Shown: positions 1 through 12,962 of the stretch, one piece after another | How the letters are laid out: every line of letters starts with the position of its first letter | Numbering within the stretch: position 1 is the stretch's first letter | Source of the DNA: Vitis vinifera | Lineage: Eukaryota > Streptophyta > Magnoliopsida > Vitales > Vitaceae | Assembly (NCBI RefSeq): GCF_030704535.1 | Contig: NC_081817.1 | Location: forward strand, 2,185,001-2,249,000 | Reading direction: 5' to 3' | Length of the DNA: 64,000 nucleotides | The notes under the pieces: generated by a model | Seen by the model: the letters and a program-made list of their open reading frames with translations, nothing else | Database searches by the model: none | Told to the model about the DNA's origin: nothing | Program-made: the position numbers and the translations under genes

Positions 1-150
1 TGACTTCTCTGATGTCACTAAGCACTACAAATTACTGATAACCATGTAACAAGAAACCTTTTCCCCACTCAACTTCCGCGGATTGTGGGGAGAAAGAAGG
101 AAAAAGGAAAGCTACCAGCTGGTAATCCTGGAATTTTTTAATTACTGCAT

Positions 151-318
151 CTAAATCATCCTATCTTTGTTATTTAAATTTTCAAGATGGTCCCAAAAGA
201 TTGCAGAAAAAGCAGAAGGATACACAACAGGTCTACCCTTTGGCTTGTTTGAGACCATATATGTAGCACCATACATAGCTAATGCACTTGTAATCTTTCT
301 AGAGTATCTCCCACATGT
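151..318 (-). other. Possible terminal exon or gene remnant, unrecognised
   Basis: On the minus strand one frame is open for about 55 codons and ends with TAG at 153-151. It has coding-like composition; a stretch near its middle reads SNKPKGRPVVYPSAFSAIFW. The frame is closed upstream by a TGA near 322, and an AG preceded by a pyrimidine-rich run lies just above it, so it could be a 3'-terminal exon of a minus-strand gene. I found no convincing upstream exons and do not recognise the family. It could equally be a decayed gene or transposon fragment. Confidence 0.25.
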
Positions 319-1874
319 TGCAGTCACTGATTTTCACAATTGTACTGCAGTAGAATTGTGGGCTTTGCTACTTATGAGTACTTAGACAAAGGCTCATGGA
401 TATACTCAGACATATTTCTTCAGAATATTAATATAATCATTTTATAAAAAATAGCTTTGAGGATAAATTACATGACCCAGAGTGTCCATTCAGACATTGA
501 GCCAAAAGACTCAGAAAAGAACTCCATGTGTCTCAAATTGAAACTAAAACAAGTATAGTTCTTGCATTCTGTTTATATTTTCCTCCTCTTTGTCAACTCT
601 TAGAATTTGAGCCACATTCTTGGATGGGCTAGAAGAAGCAAGGGTTAGCAAACTATTTGGTAGATAGAAGAGCCTGGAAATGGGAGTCCACAGGCCAATT
701 TATTTTTAAACTATGTTCTAACATGCTCCAAAAAACATGATAAAAAACTATTGCTTGGAGCTTTGTTTGTAATATTGTTAAAGTGAAGGATGTGAATCTA
801 CTGTGTCTACAGGCCCAGTAGTCTGACAGGATGGATGATTGCTCCTGATGCTGTCTAAGCATATAGAAAGAAAATGAACACTTGAATCCTCAATTAGTGT
901 ACTCCTTTGTCAGAGAAATTGCCACCCAAATCAAAACCCAGCCCATTTGTTGTTAGGGATGAATGCCTTGGAGTTTCTCTCCTGTTCTTATGTTTATAGA
1001 TGGATATGGTAGACACACGCACACAAGTCAAAATCTTTTCCTTCTCAAATTGCTTAAAACTAAAAACTAATGACAAAAAACAAAATAAATAAAAAACAAA
1101 GGAATCCTGAGGAGAGGGCTTGGCTTTACTAAGTACAGCACAGGTTCGTTATTGTACCCCTAGTCTTCTTAGGGTCGATACACCAGCAAGGTAAAAAAAC
1201 AAGGAGGTTACATATTAGTAGGCAAGCATTAGAATAATGAATTGTTTGAGAGTGGAGTACCTTCATGTAAGTATGTAACAGATAATCCATCTTCATCAGT
1301 CTGAAATAACTGTTTACTCTCAAGAAATTTATGCAAGCAGAGAATCAGGTGACCATACACATTACAATCCACATCCATCATTAGACTGATATACAATCTC
1401 TTCCCCAAAATGAATATCAGACAATATAAATTATAAATGGCTCATTTTTTTTTCTTCAATATAATCACACGACTGTCTATTCATTGTAAGTTCTCTCCCT
1501 GCCCACCAAAACTGAGTTAAGGAAATTCTAAGTCCAAAAAGTGTAATAGCATGAGTTTCATCCATTTTCCTAAACCGTGCAATGTGTGTATATGAAACTT
1601 TGGATATCAATCTCAAGATAATGCTTCCGAAGTATTAGAAACAACAATTTGTTAGCCAAAAAAGGCAGATGAAAAGGAGTTCCAACCAAATTGACTCTGA
1701 GATGCCAACTCTAAATTCTTGAACCACAGCCATAGTTCCTCATGTTGACAATTAAACACAGAGCTAGGCAGGGTTCATCTATATATCTCCCCAGATTAAT
1801 AATTGCAGGATACATTGGAAAGCTATTAGTCTTAAAACAGTTTTCGGAAACTATACATTGAGTTGGAACTCTAT
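319..1874. other. Gene-poor stretch, nothing recognised
   Basis: Only short scattered open frames, none with a recognisable motif or plausible splice-linked partner. Composition is less AT-skewed than the later intergenic DNA, so an untranslated or intronic part of a neighbouring gene is possible, but I cannot show it. Confidence 0.4.
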
Positions 1875-2193
1875 GCTATGTTTGGTTCCAAGAAAGTACT
1901 AAGAAAAGAAAAAAAAAATTGTTAAAGAAAACGATTTTCTCATATTTGATTTCACTATGAAAAATAGAAAAGAAAAACAAATATAATTAAAATTAGTTAA
2001 AAACTTATATATCTTCAAATCATTTAATCTTTATATAGAAAAGTTAAAATAAGTTAAATGAGTTTGAAGTAGTATATAAAAATAATTTATTGAATTTAAA
2101 TCATTTTCCTTCCCTTTTTCTTTCCTTTGGCTTTTCCTCTCGATTTTCTTTCCCTCACGCTTTCCCTCAAAATTTTCGGTAACCAAACATAGC
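1875..2193. mobile_element. MITE-like element with GCTATGTTTGGTT ends
   Basis: The left end reads GCTATGTTTGGTT and the right end AACCAAACATAGC, a perfect 13-bp inverted pair. The interior is AT-rich with purine-rich then pyrimidine-rich runs, as in a non-autonomous fold-back MITE. The same ends recur in this window near 6250-6926, 6930-7250, 57979-58683 and 61655-61917, so it belongs to a dispersed family. No coding capacity. Confidence 0.6.
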
Positions 2194-5100
2194 CTATATA
2201 ATCCATTTTTATAAAAGTATTCTTCAATTAAAAAGAAGGCATCGACAATAAATGCAGCCCATCTTAGACATCTAAATGGTTCAAAAACTAGAATGACCAA
2301 AATTTAGGCCCTTCAGTCTCCAGACTAAAAGTATAAACAATAATAATTACAACAAATAATTGAATAGAATCAAGAGGTATGGAACTGATGACTGGACTCA
2401 CTATAGAGTTGAAAGGGAGCCAAATTCCTGAAATCCAATAAGCAATAAAGAAATTCCCGAAGAAGATGTGAGCACTGCTGTATTTAAATAAAATGTTCTA
2501 CTCACAATCTTTAGCCAGATTGTGCAGACTCAGCAATGAGATATTCAAAGGTTGCAGGTAACTTCTAAACCTCAACTCTATCTACCTAACTAAGATTTTC
2601 ACGGTCCTCTTGAAATCCATGAAGTCTTTTGATGGTTCAGAATTCAAATTTGGAATCTCATGTTCTCATGTTGTAGTAGGCTCAGTTGAGTGGGAAAAAT
2701 GAAAACTTCAATATTCATAAATTTACTTTCTTTCATTTTCGAAATTTCTCAGTGACCAAACAGAGGATAAAGAAAATACAAGCAGTGTACAAAAATTTAC
2801 CAACAGTTAACACACTAAATCTCAAAAATGGAAACATAAGCGTACCTCTAGAGAGAGTCCAGAGACAAACCACCAGGCGTCTCTGTTTGGTTACCGAGAA
2901 ATATGAGGTAAAGAAAATGAAGAATGTAAAAAGAAGTACGATTCCGAGAGAAAACTTCATTTTGAAGGGAATAAGAATACAGAATTAACAATTGAAGGAG
3001 GGAGCTCACAACTCCCGAGTCACAAGACGCGCAACAACACAGCAAGAGGCAAACGATGTCGTTTTAAGAAGGGACGGAGAAAATGGGAAATAAGACGTAA
3101 AACGGAAGAACTAACAAAACTATAAGCGGTTTAACTTAGAAAAAACTTAAAGCACTGATTACGAAAACTTAAGGTAGTATTTGTTTTTTTATTGAATAGA
3201 AAAAGTTAAAATATTTAATTTTTTTTACTAAACTAAAAGTATCTTATTGATATTAACCAATATAAGTAAAGTGAACTTATTATCAATAGGTTTAGTTTAA
3301 TTATATTAATTGATATCAATGAATTATTTTTAATTGAATAAAAAAAATAAAAAAATAAATGTCACCTTATACTTGTTTGTGGGATAAGATAAAAGAGAGT
3401 ATATATATATATCCTAAAATATCATATTTTATTAAATAAAAAATATCAATATAATTTTTAATTAAATATGATATTCTTAAATAGTAAATTTAATAGATGT
3501 AATATCTTAAAGAAGCATATTTATGGAAACATGTTATGTCATACTTATATTTAATTTATAAAATAAAATAAACTATAAGTTATATTTTAATATTTAAAAT
3601 AAAAATTATATTATATTTTACTATTTTCTGTTTTTAAAAAATATAAAAATTTTCTTATATTTAATAATATTTATGATTAAAATATTTAAATTTTATAAAT
3701 AATTTTTTTTTATATTATATTATTCAATATATACAAATAATTTATATATTTTGAATAACACATATATTACTATTATTTTATAATATATCTTATAAATATT
3801 TTTTGAATTCTTTTTTAAACATAAATTTAATTTTATAATAATTTTTTTTATTTTACCAAATAAGTTATATATAAAAAATAAAATTTAATTAAAAAATAAA
3901 TTATGATACATGATATATGTATATATATATATATATATATATCTTACATTTTAACTTCAAATTAATATATTTCATTTAGAAAAAATATAAAAATAAATAA
4001 ATAAATAAAATATTTCACTATCTCTCTTATCTTATGTTTAATTGAAGATAGGATAAATAATGAAATAATTTGTTTAATTTGATCTTATCTTATTTCAATG
4101 TTATTCCAATCAATCAAACATACCCCGACCCGGAGAAAATTGAGTTGGCAAAGAACGGGTGAATCGGTCATAGGGCATGTAAAGGGTAAACCGCCAGCCC
4201 AGGCCCTCTGGCTTGGTTCGATCCGACCCCTAGTCTCATGAATTTAAGAATATCTAATTATTTGATTTCTAGATAATTAGATATAAGGAGCAATGTCTTG
4301 CAAATTTCCCATCTTTTGGGTTTAAGACCAACTCTTACCTATCATTTGGGGTTTAAGAAAATAATTTTTTTCGTTTTTAGAATTTGTAATGAAAATAGAT
4401 TAGTTTTTAAAAATAAATTTAAAATATTTTAAACTATTTTTTTTATAGAATATTCCAAACGAGAATTAAAAAAAATATATATATATATATATTTTGAAAA
4501 TTTTAATAAAACCTAAAAAATTATTTCTAAAATCAATTGAAAATTGTTTTTAAACATGAGAACTACTTTTGAAACTTTCCTTAACAGCCCTGGTAAGTTC
4601 TGAAATCTATTTTTTCAAAACTCAGTGCTCTTTTTCACTTCCGATTTTAACCTTCTAAAATTGGTGTTGCAACTAAAACTGAACCAACTTCACGAGTGTG
4701 ACCCCACGGACCAACATAGAGAGGCTTAATGCCATTTCATGCTATTCAAATTTTGGCTCTTAAGGATAAATTATCCAACCAATTTTGAATCATAGCAAGC
4801 TCAAGCTCACTACCTTCTCTGTCCCTCTTCCCAGAATTTGAGAACTCAAGTCCGCCATGTTTCTCACCATTTCTTGCTCGAATCATGAAATCCTTTTAGT
4901 TTCTGGATTGTATATGTACAGAACCAACGCTCAAAAAAGCAACCTCCCCTTTTCCGTTTTCATATTTAGCTAAACAAGGGCATCAACAGAACAGGCCTAA
5001 GGTCAAAGGGTTTCAGTTTTTACAGACTTACAGTCCAATGGCAGGAATATAGACAACATGCCAGCCAACCCCTGCAGAACGCTTGCTGTCAATTGTATCC

Positions 5101-5213
5101 TTGTTAATTCCTGGAGCTTCAGGGCTTTTGGGGAAGTGCAACCAAACACCTCGCTATCCTGCATCAGTTGTTCTTCTTTCTCTACGATTCTCCAAACTCT
5201 GATAGGTTCTGCA
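2194..5213. other. AT-rich intergenic DNA downstream of the ankyrin gene
   Basis: No supportable gene. Contains paired CTCTGTTTGGT-type ends (2754-2768 and 2878-2896), very AT-rich DNA from about 3180 to 4080, a TA microsatellite near 3918-3950, and near 4830-5213 the probable 3' UTR side of the ankyrin gene. A possible 5'-leader-like segment around 2990-3080 could not be tied to an open frame. Confidence 0.4.
3172..3345. repeat. Dispersed AT-rich repeat, copy 1
   Basis: About 175 bp with the block ATTGAATAGAAAAAGT near one end and TTTTTAATTGAATA at the other. A second copy of the same order of blocks, sharing GAACTTATTATCAATA in the middle, lies at about 33157-33330. Probably a small non-autonomous element; superfamily not assigned. 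Confidence 0.4.
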
Positions 5214-8200
5214 TCAGAGGGCATAAATCCTATCAATTTCTGAATCGGAGAACTCGGAGTGATGCCAGGAGTTGGATCCGCTCCTCCTTGCATTCTTGTC
5301 TTTCCTCCTCACTGATCTTATCCTCTTTGATTTAACCACATAGTAAGTCATGGTGCCAAGGACCCCGGCCATTATTACTCCTCCTACAACTGTAACGAAA
5401 ATCGCAGCCCATTCGTTATGCCTGCCAACCACTATATAAGAGGAGGCAATAAAAGCCACTGACGTACACACAGAAGCCAACCACATCAACTTGTTGATCA
5501 CCACCACCACGTTTCTCTCTGCTTTTGTCTCCCCTCTGACCAAAGTAATTTGAACTACCACAACAGCCAAGGATGTGAAAAGTGCCAAAGCATTGAAGAT
5601 GAAGAAGATTTTAAAAGAAGCACTCTTCACTACCACCCCTGTCCCATCGGGGTTATCTCCACCAGGCACAGTGAAAATGGCGGCAAAGGCAACTGTGGCA
5701 AATAGAACAGCCACCACAGTCACTGAGTTGGTGGCATTGTTGATCCCTTCTCGGTGGAGTTTTCTGAGCTCTTTAGAAATGTTATGGACATTTTTGTTTG
5801 TTCTCCTGGTTTGTTCAAGTTGAGTGTGGACATCTCTCTTGATCTGAGTCACGGTATTCCTCAACTCGTCTCTTGGTTGGTTCAGTTCATTAGCTTTGAT
5901 AGCACCATAGCGAATAAGGCAGTCCTTTATTTCTGAAGCTTCTTCAGAGTGGGAAAGGTCTTCCGCTATATCAAGAGATGTTTTGTGGTCTCTGTTCAGT
6001 GCATTAACATTGGCGTCAGGGAGGCGCAATAATTCATTCACTATCTGCAAAGGAAAAAGGAAGGTTCAATACTCTTGTTCTAGCTATAATCCTAATAGAT
6101 TATATGGTATGTGAAAATAATCAACAGCAAGGGGCAAACTACATGAGCAGTAAACCTGCAGACTCCAAGAAAACAGAAAACTAAGAATACAGACAGCCAC
6201 ACAGAAATCAGAAATAGTTATGATATATTAAATTTCAGGAAATGTTTACGGCCATGTCTGTTTCTTGGAAGCACGAAAGGGAAAATAAATTTTAAAGAAA
6301 ATGATTTTCTCTTGGATGCCATAGAAAATTGTGAGTGCAGAAAAAGAGTGCAGAAAGTTTAAGAAAAGTACATTCTTCAGCAATTTAAGGCTCTGATTCG
6401 AAAGTGTTGTCCAAAATAATTTTGAAAAACAGCTTTTAAGAACAGGTTTCAAAAATATTCTTTTATGTTCTATAAAATAAAAGTATGTTTGGGAACCTAA
6501 GGTATTCTTAACCTGTTTTCTATGTTTTTAAATATGTTTTAAAAATAATTTTTATATGTAATGCTTCATTTTTAATCATTCCCCATATTTATATAACTAT
6601 TTTTAAAAATAACCCTAAAAAAATAAGTGAAAACAATTCAAAACAACTAAAAAACGTTTTGTGAAAACATCATGTTTTCTATTTTTAAAAAGATAAAACT
6701 ATTTTTTGTTTTCTAATTGCCAATCATGTTTTCCTATATTTTGTTATGAAAAATAGAAAACTGTTTTAAAAAACAATTACCAAACAAGACTCAATTTTCT
6801 TTTTTTCAACTTTTCTATAGGCAAACAAATAAGAAATTTTTTTATAAATTTTCCTTACTTTTTTCTTTTCTTATATTTTTATTCTTCATTTTCTTTCCCT
6901 CAAATTTTTTGAAACCAAACATAGTCTAGGGCCATGTCTGGTTCCTAAAAAAATTGAGAGAAAATGTGAGGAAAACAAAATAGAAAGGAAACATGGAAGG
7001 AAAGAAAAAATATAGGAAAATAAAAATTAGATTTAAAGACAATAAATTATTTTTATATGTTACTCCAAACTTATTTTACTTATTTTTCCTCTTCTATATA
7101 AAAATTAAATAATTTTAAAATGTATACATTTCTAACTACTTTTATTATATTTGATTTTCCTTCTAGTTTTCCATGGTAAAACTAAACATGAGCAAATCAT
7201 TTTACTTAGAATTTTTTTTTCTTTAATACTTTTCAGGAATCAAACATAGCCTAAAGGAAATATTCATATATGAATAAGAAAAAAGTTTAATGGTAAAAAC
7301 ACCATAAATCTCATTTTTTGTAATGGTGCACAAATATGCAGGGAACAGTAACAGTCGAAGGATCCAGAGGCATGAATCTGGCATCTTCCATGGAACAAAG
7401 CATACATCCTAAAGAAACCAAATAAATGCTGATGCAATCACGGAACAGGATTAGATACACTGCATTCACAGCCAGAAGAGGCAGTAAGAAGTTGAAGTTC
7501 ATCTCAAACATAGCTATATCCAAGAGAAAAATTTTCCATGTATAGACATGGTACATCATGAGAAGCTGACAAAGATTAACATCATGCACCTTGAAAATAT
7601 TAAAACCAGACAGCTACAAGCCTTAAGTGGCCAACCATTGGGACAAAGAAACTTTAAAAGGATAAAACAATTAAAATGTTGAACGACAAAATGTCCAAGC
7701 TTAATGGAAAATATTTGAGAGTGAACACTAGAAAACTACCAAAATGAAGTATAAATTATTTTGTTTTGCATCTAATGTAATATCATCTGAATTAAGGATT
7801 TTTTTAAAAAAAAAAATTGGACAGGCAAATATAAATTAAATTAGAATGCATCTAAAGGGGAAGATTACAGATATAAGATGCCCCACCAAAAAGAAACAAG
7901 AAAAGAGGAATAATAGATTCATAGCTACTCCATATTAGATGAAGCCTTCAATAAAAAATATCACCAGAGAATCTTTACAGGTAGTTCTGAACAAAATTTT
8001 GACTGAACTCCATAGTCAAGCTACAACCTTTATAAATCAAATAAGTTATGCACAGATCCAATTAAGGTTCTTTCGAAAATGTATTGTTTGGAAATGGCAA
8101 GAAAGGGTGGAAGGCACTCTAATTGAATGTCACATATTAAGACAAACAAAGATAGAATTTAGTAATTATTGCCAATTGATTAAAAATTTTCTATTGGTAT

Positions 8201-11200
8201 GCAATGCTAAGTGAAATTAAAACACTAAGCACTCAAAGCTATGTAAGCCACTGACAATTCAAAAGGTATAAAATTAAAGAAAAAGAGCATCATCACCAAG
8301 CACTACTATGTCTCTCCTTAAAAAGAAAAGACAAAAAAAGGAAACAAAAAACAAAAGATACAAAAACAAGACATACCTCTGCTCGCTTTTTCCTGGTGGC
8401 GACATGTAATGCTGTATTACCTTGCTTGTCTGGGAGCATAACAATAGCGGCATCTGCATTAAGAAGTAATTTCACCACCTCACAGCTCACCCCTTTTACA
8501 GCCATGTGTAATGCAGTTTGTCCTTTCTTGTCAGTTCTTCGTGCCAACTGTGGATCTTTTTCCAGTAATGCTTCTACAATGTCAACATGACCCTGTCGAG
8601 CAGCCAAATGTAATGCATTTTTCCCATTGGATTTGGCAATCTCTAACAAGCCACAATCCTTTGACAACAGTTCAATAACTACTGCTGTATGCCCTCTTGA
8701 TGCAGCAGAAACTAGGGGGGTTGCATTTGATGGCCCAATTGTTTTGCTCAGCTCTGGGTCATAGTCTAACAGAACTTGGACAATGGCTGTAACAAAAAGA
8801 GTCATGATGAATATTCTAGTCCTTTTCTTTGTAGAAATATAGTTAGCTTACCATGAAATTATGTAAATGAACATATCTAAAAGAAGTAACGTTGCAAGCC
8901 TGTCATGAGATTTACTTTAAATCTATGGAGTTTTGACCAACAAAATTTAAAGCAGAATAAGATGGAAGTTTGATATCTTGAAACCCTAGAAGTAATAGAT
9001 CTTTGACATTGTTTCCCTTTGATAGATGAAAGGAATCACCGAGTATCATTTTATACACCCCCATCCACAAGCAAGAGAACCTATTATGTTACCAACTCAT
9101 AAACTTTGACATTGTTTTCCTTTGATAGATGAAAGGAATCGTTGAATATCATTTTCTGCACCCCCATCCACAAGCATGAGAACCTATTATGTTACCAATT
9201 CATTTTCAGAGTTTAGCAAAAACCCTAACCAAACTTCAACTTATATCTTGCATGTACCTTAGCAAACCAAAAGGAATTTAGAAACATTAAAAAGTTTTGA
9301 AGCTAAGCAAGGGACAAAATAAACAACACCAAGAATGACACCACAGGCCCTTGTAGCCCATTGATATCTAGCATGCTGCCCATGATCACAATGTATGTTG
9401 GGAGTCAAGTCACCAAGCATGTTAATATAGGTACTAATTGTGAAGTTCTTACCATGTATAAGAAATAAAAAATGTAACTCCAATTCCAGAGATACCAGCA
9501 GCTACTTAAAAACATATGGATTTATGGCCTAAAAATAAGCACTTTGCACCTCTTTCAAGTTAATCCCTTCTCCAAGCACAAGTCAAAATTTAGCCAAAAC
9601 CATCAAGCACAAACATTTGTTGCTTTTGACTTGGAATCCATACTACATCAAGCTGTAAGCTTCTTATCAAAACTCATAACTGAACAACCTGCTTATTGTT
9701 CCCATAAGCTAAGCCATATAATTTTAGGCCCACGTGCATCATGTTTGCATGCGGACAAGCTAGATTAGATTAATCCATATAATTTACAATAATAGGTTTT
9801 ATGATAAGAGATAAATTGAAGAGCATTTGAAAACAAGGAATAGATTGATCAAAAGTTGAAACATTTGTTCATTTGTAACCTTTCAGCTTGGGTTAGCATG
9901 TACATAAGAGAAGGCTCAATGCCTTTGACTGATTTTATAGATTGGCCTTTCATGCCTAATGCATATGTTCTTCTACTTTGGTGTAATGTTTCTTTTACTA
10001 TTAATATATACATATCTTTCTCCAGCTATGTGCATTCTGCTAGCAGATTCCCCAGTATAAGTCTCATAATCTTGAAAAAATATACTTGTGAAAAAAAACT
10101 ATTAACTTGCCTTTTGAATGCACGGTTGGACTAGAGGTTAATCAATTTCAGTACAAAATTTTACCCCTTTGAATACCTAATAAACACATTTACTTAAGCA
10201 GTTACCTTGCACAGACCTAAAAAAACTTTGTAAATGACTCAGAAAAAGAAAGAAAAAATCAACCTAGGATAAGGCAGTTAACGTATCAAAGGCATCACAA
10301 TTCATTACAAATATACTATGAAGCACACCTAAATTATGCTACATCTCCAACACCCCCAATCACCATAGAAACCAATTTCAATCTTCCTAGCATAAAGAGA
10401 ATCTCAACACAATCAGCAATATTCAGAATTGTAATTTGCACTTCATTTGCTGTGGAAACATATAAAAAGAAAAGAATTTAAGATGTTGAATTTAGTATTC
10501 TTTAAGATCAAACCAAACATAATTCTATCTAATCTATGCAGCTATTAAATGCATTGAATTTTCCTTCTCATTACCTCAATTTTCTCTTTAAGAAATTAAG
10601 CAGTCAAAGATGGTAATACATAATACATAAAAATATTACCATGGTGTCCCTGAGCAGCAGCTATATGCAAAGGACCGAACTGCGACCGGTTCTTCCTCGA
10701 TATACTCTCTCTATTTGAATACTTCAACAATTCCTTCACGACATCAATATGCCCTTTCTCCGCTGCAGTGAACAGCGCCGTCTCTCCCAACTCATTCACT
10801 TCATTCACCATCAAAGTCCTCACCTCAGCAACTTCAGCTTCGAACTCGGCACCGCTCATGGTATCACCGATCTGCGAATGAATATCGTCCAGAATCTGCT
10901 TCACGGCGGCCAAATCGCCGCGCTGCGCCGCTAGATGGAGTTCCGTGTCGTTGTGACGGCCGGTCACTTGCTTCACATACTTCTTCTTTCCCGCCTGATC
11001 GATCCGTTTGCTGGAGCTCGAAAGCACCAGCGCCGGAGCTGAGGCAGTCGACGACGGAGACGGCGACGGCGATGGCTCTGCCAGAGGGTTCTGGTTCGGT
11101 GCTGGCGTAACCAGTCCCTTTTCCAAGTCCCTCTCCATCTCTGAACAAACCGATCAAAGTCAAGATTAGTTAAAAAAAATAAAATAAATAAATCAAAATC

Positions 11201-11356
11201 CCCAATCTTGAAACTTTCTTCTAGAAATTGAATCAGTTAGACAAATGAACAGAAAGCATCAGAAATACTTTTTAAGAAAGTTTCCACAATTTCCACGGTA
11301 GCCAAACAAACCGAGACTGAGAGAGTACCTTCTTTCACAGTTACAGGTGAAGCCAT
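5214..11356 (-). CDS. ITN1-like: Ankyrin repeat / PGG-domain membrane protein, ITN1-like
   Basis: Four coding exons on the minus strand: 11356-11329 (28 nt), 11140-10640, 8786-8377 and 6044-5214, all with GT-AG introns; joined they give 589 residues, close to the roughly 590 of Arabidopsis ITN1. The tiny first exon encodes MASPVTVKE and splices in phase just before an internal ATG at 11138, so the longer start is preferred. Ankyrin repeats run from about residue 74 to 335 (motifs such as GQTALHMA, GNTALHVA). The C-terminal PGG domain starts near residue 405, with PGG at about 440-442 and four membrane segments near 421-439, 458-481, 498-519 and 524-549, then a basic tail ending SEIDRIYAL. Family members sit in the plasma membrane and ITN1 affects salt/ABA-linked ROS; that role here is by homology. 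Introns of 1.85 and 2.33 kb carry repeats. Confidence 0.95.
6250..7250. mobile_element. Adjacent MITE-like copies in the last intron of the ankyrin gene
   Basis: GGCCATGTCTG-type left ends occur at about 6250 and 6930, and matching AACCAAACATAG / AATCAAACATAGCC right ends at about 6912-6926 and 7236-7250. This gives two tandem copies of the family also seen at 1875-2193. A second family appears nested in the first copy at about 6485-6790 (ends GTTTGGGAACC / ACCAAACAAGAC). The insertions account for about 1 kb of the 2.33 kb intron. Confidence 0.5.
9001..9206. repeat. Two-copy tandem repeat, 103-bp period, inside an intron
   Basis: CTTTGACATTGTTT begins at 9001 and again at 9104; the two copies share most of their length, including CACCCCCATCCACAAGCA. 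Lies in the second large intron of the ankyrin gene and looks like a simple local duplication. Confidence 0.7.
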
Positions 11357-11637
11357 GTTTGGTTAGCCAGAACAGGCGTGAAAACCTAAAAAATCATTTC
11401 GGTGAGGAGTGAGAACTCAGATTTGTGTAGATGAAATGATGACGATGATTTTTAAAAAAATTAAAATTAAAGTTAAAAAGAATAATAGAAAACGACAAAT
11501 GAAAAGGAAGCTGCAGCGAAGGCCGCTGGTTTGGCGGAAAAAGGTGTTTGGATTTTTGTTTCAAATTATTCCCCACATGATATGCCTTCCACGTGGACTG
11601 AACTTTCAATATGTGGTTCTATGTTTTGTTTGAAAAA

Positions 11638-11680
<43 letters not shown>

Positions 11681-12761
11681 TTGATTTTAATATGAAAATT
11701 TTGTAAATAATTAAATAATTAAAAATTATATATTTTTATAAAGAAGAATTAAAATAATTTAAAAAAATTTAAAATAATTTATTATTATTATTATTATTTT
11801 TAATTTTCCCGCCCCGATTTTGGCTCTTACATTTTTCTTTATAAGAATAAACCAAAAGGACCTCTGCAAGTTTGAAGTCCATGGAGGAGGAAAAGAAGTG
11901 CACGAATGAACTGCTACACAACCACTGTCTAGACCATATATGAGGTCAAACCAAATAGGAAAACGTGTTAATTATGACATTTAACCATGAAAATAATTAC
12001 GGTTACTATAATGTTCATTGTGACACTCGACCACGATTATTACCTATTTTAATTTTTTTTTTAAGTAATAATTTATTACTATGTCCAAAATTCATCATTA
12101 CTAAATAATTTACACCCCTCTTCTTCAAAAACCATTCTAAAAAATAAGTTTTAAAAATAATTTTTAAATTTCTATAAAATAAAATTTTAAAATATTTTTA
12201 AATTATTTTTAATATTTTAAAAGCAAATTTTATTTTTAATCATATAATTATTTTTTTAAAAAGTTATAACAAAAAAAAATAATTAAAATATATTATCTGA
12301 AAATTTTATATTTTATATTTTTAAAAATAAAAAATGATTTTTGATTATGAAACGTGTTTTTTATAGTTAAAAAGTATTCTTAAAAGATTAAATATATTTA
12401 ATCAAATCGGGAGTGAAATTGACCCATGGTACGTAGGGGGAGGACATAGACATTTTTTACTATTAAAATGGAAAATTGTACCTAACAAACCTTTATTTTG
12501 ACGACCAATTGCAACGTTCCTCGGTATTAAAATGGAAAATTGAACCAAACAAAACTTTATTTTAGCACTGTACCTAAAGTCATTATAGTAATCCGTTGGG
12601 CTGCTTTTTTGGTTTTACTTCAATAAAAAGTAGACAACGAAGTCTAGCACCAGCATAGCTTGCCCTAAAAGATAACGTTATGACTCAACCGGCATATGGG
12701 CGGTCAGAAAAAGGTGCATGCAGCTAGTAAAAGAAAGATAAATAATTAGAACTATCAATGG
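11357..12761. other. Intergenic, AT-rich, between ankyrin gene and U5 gene
   Basis: Contains the probable promoter/5' leader of the ankyrin gene (no clear TATA box), a TA microsatellite near 11647-11676, and a short direct repeat TATTAAAATGGAAAATTG at 12461 and 12525 (64-bp period). No gene seen. Confidence 0.5.
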
Positions 12762-12882
12762 TAGGGGGCTAATTACATATCAACCCCTCCAAAAACTGGC
12801 GTAGGCCACATATAACGGCGAGCACACGGTATTCTTTAGTAAAAGGCGAAAGAATAGTTCGCTGTGTGCTCACCGCATGGCT
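12762..12882 (-). ncRNA. U5 snRNA: U5 spliceosomal snRNA
   Basis: On the minus strand the near-invariant U5 loop I, CGCCTTTTACTAAAG, lies at about 12848-12834, closed by a stem. The outer stem pairs CGGTGAGCACAC (about 12876-12865) with GTGTGCTCGCCG. Downstream is an Sm site, AGTTTTTGG (about 12797-12789), followed by a terminal hairpin GGGGTTGAT / ATTAGCCCC with a five-base loop. Length is about 121 nt, as usual for plant U5. It forms the U5 snRNP, whose loop I aligns exons during splicing. The 5' end is inferred from TATA spacing and may be off by a few bases. All structural parts look intact, so this is probably a functional copy rather than a pseudogene. Confidence 0.94.
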
Positions 12883-12910
12883 CCACGGTGGAACGAATGG
12901 CTGGTTTTCC

Positions 12911-12918
12911 AATATATA
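12911..12918 (-). promoter_or_regulatory. TATA box of the U5 snRNA gene
   Basis: TATATATT on the minus strand, about 36 nt upstream of the inferred U5 5' end. Confidence 0.8.
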
Positions 12919-12951
12919 GGAGTGCGAGGGTTGGAATTCTCCTCTCTTTCT

Positions 12952-12962
12952 CAATGTGGGAC
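12952..12962 (-). promoter_or_regulatory. Upstream sequence element (USE) of plant snRNA genes
   Basis: GTCCCACATTG on the minus strand matches the plant USE consensus RTCCCACATCG with one change. It is separated from the TATA box by 33 bp, the spacing known for RNA polymerase II-type plant snRNA genes (polymerase III-type genes use about 10 bp less). Confidence 0.85.

Noticed and set aside
2733-2960. Frame beginning with a signal-anchor-like MKFSLGIVLLFTFF
   Set aside because: The hydrophobicity comes from the pyrimidine-rich end of a MITE-like sequence; the frame crosses its TTGGTTACC end.
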